From: Nocardioides sp. zg-1308 | GTDB lineage: Bacteria > Actinomycetota > Actinomycetes > Propionibacteriales > Nocardioidaceae | Direction: 5' to 3' | NCBI RefSeq assembly: GCF_013155375.1 | Contig: NZ_JABJQY010000002.1 | Span: 2,542,001-2,606,000 of the forward strand | DNA length: 64,000 nucleotides | Shown here: one piece after another, positions 63,665-64,000 of the stretch | How positions within the stretch are numbered: position 1 is the first letter of the stretch | Layout: every line of letters begins with the position of its first letter | Notes under the pieces: model-generated | Seen by the model: only the letters and a program-made list of their open reading frames with translations | The model's database searches: none | Told to the model about the DNA's origin: nothing | Translations under genes and position numbers: made by a program

Positions 63665-64000
63665 TCAGCGGTCCTCCTGCGTCACCTCGATGTCGAAGTC
63701 CCCGCCGTCCTCGAGCATCGTCAACGTCAGCTCGTCGGTCCCGCCGTCGTCGTAGCGCACGACGCAGTGGCTGGTGGAGCCCTTGGCCCTGCCCATCTCC
63801 TCGCAGTCCGCCGTCGTCATCCGGACCGATGTCCCGAGGGCCACCTGGTGCTTGTTGAAGGCGTTGCGGACCGCCAGGTCGGGGTCCCACTGGGCGCGCA
63901 CGGGTCGCTCGCCGGGCAGGTCGAGCTGCCAGTAGGGGTAGGTCAGCTTGAGCAGCCCGACCACGGCCACGCCCGCCACGGCCAGCAGGCCCGCGCGGGA
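63665..64000 (-). CDS. Membrane-anchored small protein (partial, 5' end outside window)
   Basis: At least 112 residues read from the window edge. The visible N-terminal portion (S-R-A-G-L-L-A-V-A-G-V-A-V-V-G-L-L-K) is hydrophobic, so a membrane helix or signal anchor precedes an exported domain with two cysteines (ADCEEMGRAKGSTSHCVVRY) and the strand GGTDELTLTMLEDGG. The two-cysteine layout resembles small exported actinobacterial domains such as DUF4333, but similarity is weak. The frame stays open to base 64000, so the start cannot be placed. Confidence 0.6.
   Translation of the reverse strand, partial: SRAGLLAVAGVAVVGLLKLTYPYWQLDLPGERPVRAQWDPDLAVRNAFNKHQVALGTSVRMTTADCEEMGRAKGSTSHCVVRYDDGGTDELTLTMLEDGGDFDIEVTQEDR

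Overview
The window is ordinary high-GC actinobacterial chromosome, most like a Nocardioides-type organism (Nocardioidaceae). The evidence is the strong G/C third-position bias, the mismatch endonuclease NucS, the GlgE/TreS/Mak maltosyl-transfer route to alpha-glucan, the crotonyl-CoA reductase/ethylmalonyl-CoA mutase pair, and many genes whose start codon lies 6-8 nt after a TANNNT -10 element (leaderless mRNAs). The genus is an inference. I see no phage, insertion sequence, integrase, CRISPR array, rRNA or replication origin.

Layout. 1-2.3 kb: MFS transporter, PduO-type cobalamin adenosyltransferase, STAS protein. 2.3-12.5 kb: one gene for a secreted 3381-residue mosaic of Ig-like, LamG-like, malectin-like, beta-propeller and FN3 modules. 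12.7-16.8 kb: ethylmalonyl-CoA mutase, a D-amino-acid oxidase, an internally shortened histidine phosphatase, a Cys/Lys-rich small protein behind an iron-box-like site, and a DUF952 protein. 16.9-25.9 kb: nucS, a two-module 3-hydroxyacyl-CoA dehydrogenase, a VOC protein, a large LuxR/ATPase regulator, a conserved unknown, an alpha/beta hydrolase, and a divergent CGNR regulator/EamA exporter pair. 25.9-28.6 kb: AI-2E-family permease and a DivIVA-like coiled-coil protein, both with 12-bp coding repeats. 28.8-33.6 kb: ccr, mce, thiolase, meaB and a roadblock-like gene. 33.8-39.7 kb: degenerate SDR, GtrA, thioredoxin-like/TPR protein, pyruvate phosphate dikinase, GNAT-Nudix fusion. 39.7-53.6 kb: alpha-glucan block glgE-treS-mak-glgB (minus), divergent glgP, small genes, glgX. 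53.6-58.4 kb: enoyl-CoA hydratase, small membrane protein, etfB-etfA, secreted unknown. 58.4-64 kb: proA, a 50-aa membrane protein, nadD-rsfS-phosphatase, tRNA-Ala(GGC), a mycothiol-isomerase-like protein, ornithine aminotransferase and a partial gene at the right edge.

Two metabolic themes connect the genes. Thiolase, 3-hydroxyacyl-CoA dehydrogenase, enoyl-CoA hydratase, Ccr and Ecm could together take acetyl-CoA to methylsuccinyl-CoA. The PduO adenosyltransferase would supply cofactor, MeaB would protect the mutase, and EtfBA could take electrons from the next dehydrogenase. Separately, TreS, Mak, GlgE and GlgB convert trehalose to branched alpha-glucan, while GlgP and GlgX degrade it.

No intergenic stretch exceeds 300 bases. 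The longest are 12457-12693 (divergent promoters for the giant gene and ecm), 22454-22687 (divergent; two -10 elements), 30732-30940 (12-bp repeats and thiolase leader), 33602-33785 (an 11-bp duplication), 28650-28819 (ccr terminator) and 54796-54963 (palindrome and etfB leader). Bases 1-77 hold no gene. I did not find a clearly new multi-gene system. The strongest leads are local: the etfB leader with its palindrome and Shine-Dalgarno hairpin, the iron-box small protein, the CGNR/EamA operator region, and several degenerate or fused proteins.
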